A stretch of DNA of 6,648 bases from Fidelibacterota bacterium 46_43 (lineage in GTDB: Bacteria > Fidelibacterota > Fidelibacteria > Fidelibacterales > Fidelibacteraceae): the NCBI GenBank assembly GCA_001509335.1, contig LGGY01000032.1, positions 1 through 6,648 of the forward strand. The letters run 5' to 3'. The stretch's first letter is position 1. The number at the start of each line of letters is the position of its first letter. The notes under the pieces are model-generated. The model was not told the DNA's origin. It did no database searches and worked only from the letters and a program-made list of their open reading frames with translations. A program made the position numbers and the translations under genes. Below are positions 6,375 to 6,648 of this stretch, one piece after another.

Positions 6375-6648
6375 TCCGGATTTGTTGTTTGTACAATTTT
6401 TTGTAGTCCGGACAGGTTTGTAAGAGTTCAGTATGAGTTCCCTGGCACACAATTTGTCCTTTCTTGAGAACAACGATTTGATCCGCATCCAATATGGTGG
6501 ATAAACGGTGAGCAATAATCAGGGAAGTCCGTCCTTTCATTAGACGGTTCAGGGAATTCTGGACAAGCCGTTCCGATTCCGTATCCAGGGATGAGGTGGC
6601 TTCATCCAGAATAAGAATGGGTGGATTTCGTAGCACTGCCCGGGCAAT
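6355..6648 (-). CDS. ABC exporter ATP-binding domain, C-terminal end, cut by window edge
   Basis: The last 97 residues of an ABC ATPase, open to the right edge of the window. Visible parts are IARAVLRNPP just after where the signature motif would be, Walker B LILILDEA with catalytic Glu16, the D-loop SSLDTE (19-24) and the H-loop AHRLST. The tail is QGTHTELL followed by YKKLYKQQIRNDLEKN. The wording matches the exporter type (MsbA/LmrA-like half-transporters with fused membrane domain), whose membrane part and Walker A would lie outside. Substrate (lipid, drug, peptide) cannot be told from this fragment. It is the first visible gene of a three-gene minus-strand operon and overlaps the DUF3108 start by 20 bases. 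Confidence 0.93.
   Translation of the reverse strand: MARAVLRNPPILILDEATSSLDTESERLVQNSLNRLMKGRTSLIIAHRLSTILDADQIVVLKKGQIVCQGTHTELLQTCPDYKKLYKQQIRNDLEKN

Noticed and set aside
6375..6515. N-terminal extension of the DUF3108 frame up to an ATG at 6515
   Set aside because: It lies wholly within the ABC transporter coding sequence and would place the signal peptide 47 residues inside the protein; the start at 6374 puts the signal peptide at the N-terminus.

Overview
The window is ordinary bacterial chromosome, about 44% GC by eye. It carries two plus-strand genes and a plus-strand gene remnant, flanked by minus-strand genes at both ends. The best taxonomic clue is the secreted VCBS/FG-GAP protein. 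Its C-terminus carries the NYPNPFN sorting-type domain (start NYPNPFNASTTIEF, end KKMILLK) typical of the Bacteroidota/FCB side of the tree: Ignavibacteria, Calditrichota, KSB1, Marinimicrobia and Cloacimonetes-like lineages. I cannot fix the phylum from sequence alone. No phage, transposon, CRISPR, tRNA or rRNA signal is visible.

Layout. (1) Positions 1-305, minus strand: N-terminal 101 residues of an O-acetylserine sulfhydrylase/cysteine synthase that runs off the left edge. (2) Positions 306-530: divergent intergenic region with two small palindromes, weak candidate promoters and a five-unit heptad array. (3) Positions 531-2504, plus strand: exported protein with ten ~54-residue Ca-binding-type VCBS repeats and a C-terminal sorting domain. 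(4) Positions 2525-2911, plus strand: GNAT acetyltransferase that appears to have lost its C-terminal part by an internal out-of-frame deletion. (5) Positions 2908-4875, plus strand: complete cytoplasmic S9-family serine peptidase overlapping the GNAT stop as ATGA. (6) Positions 4861-4986: convergent intergenic region with a nine-unit heptad array that supplies the peptidase stop codon, a GC-rich hairpin and a 12-bp direct repeat. (7) Positions 4987-6648, minus strand: an overlapping operon, read right to left, of an ABC exporter ATPase end, an exported DUF3108 protein and an arylamine N-acetyltransferase-like enzyme.

The three minus-strand genes on the right overlap one another and are probably co-transcribed and translationally coupled, but nothing in the window shows a shared biochemical pathway. 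The plus-strand genes form a loose same-direction group in which only GNAT/peptidase are tightly linked. I did not find a convincing new multi-gene system. The points most worth following are the AGT-phased 7-bp arrays in both larger intergenic regions, the probable deletion in the GNAT gene, the G8 tract in the active-site loop of the acetyltransferase, and the unusually high number of regular VCBS repeats.
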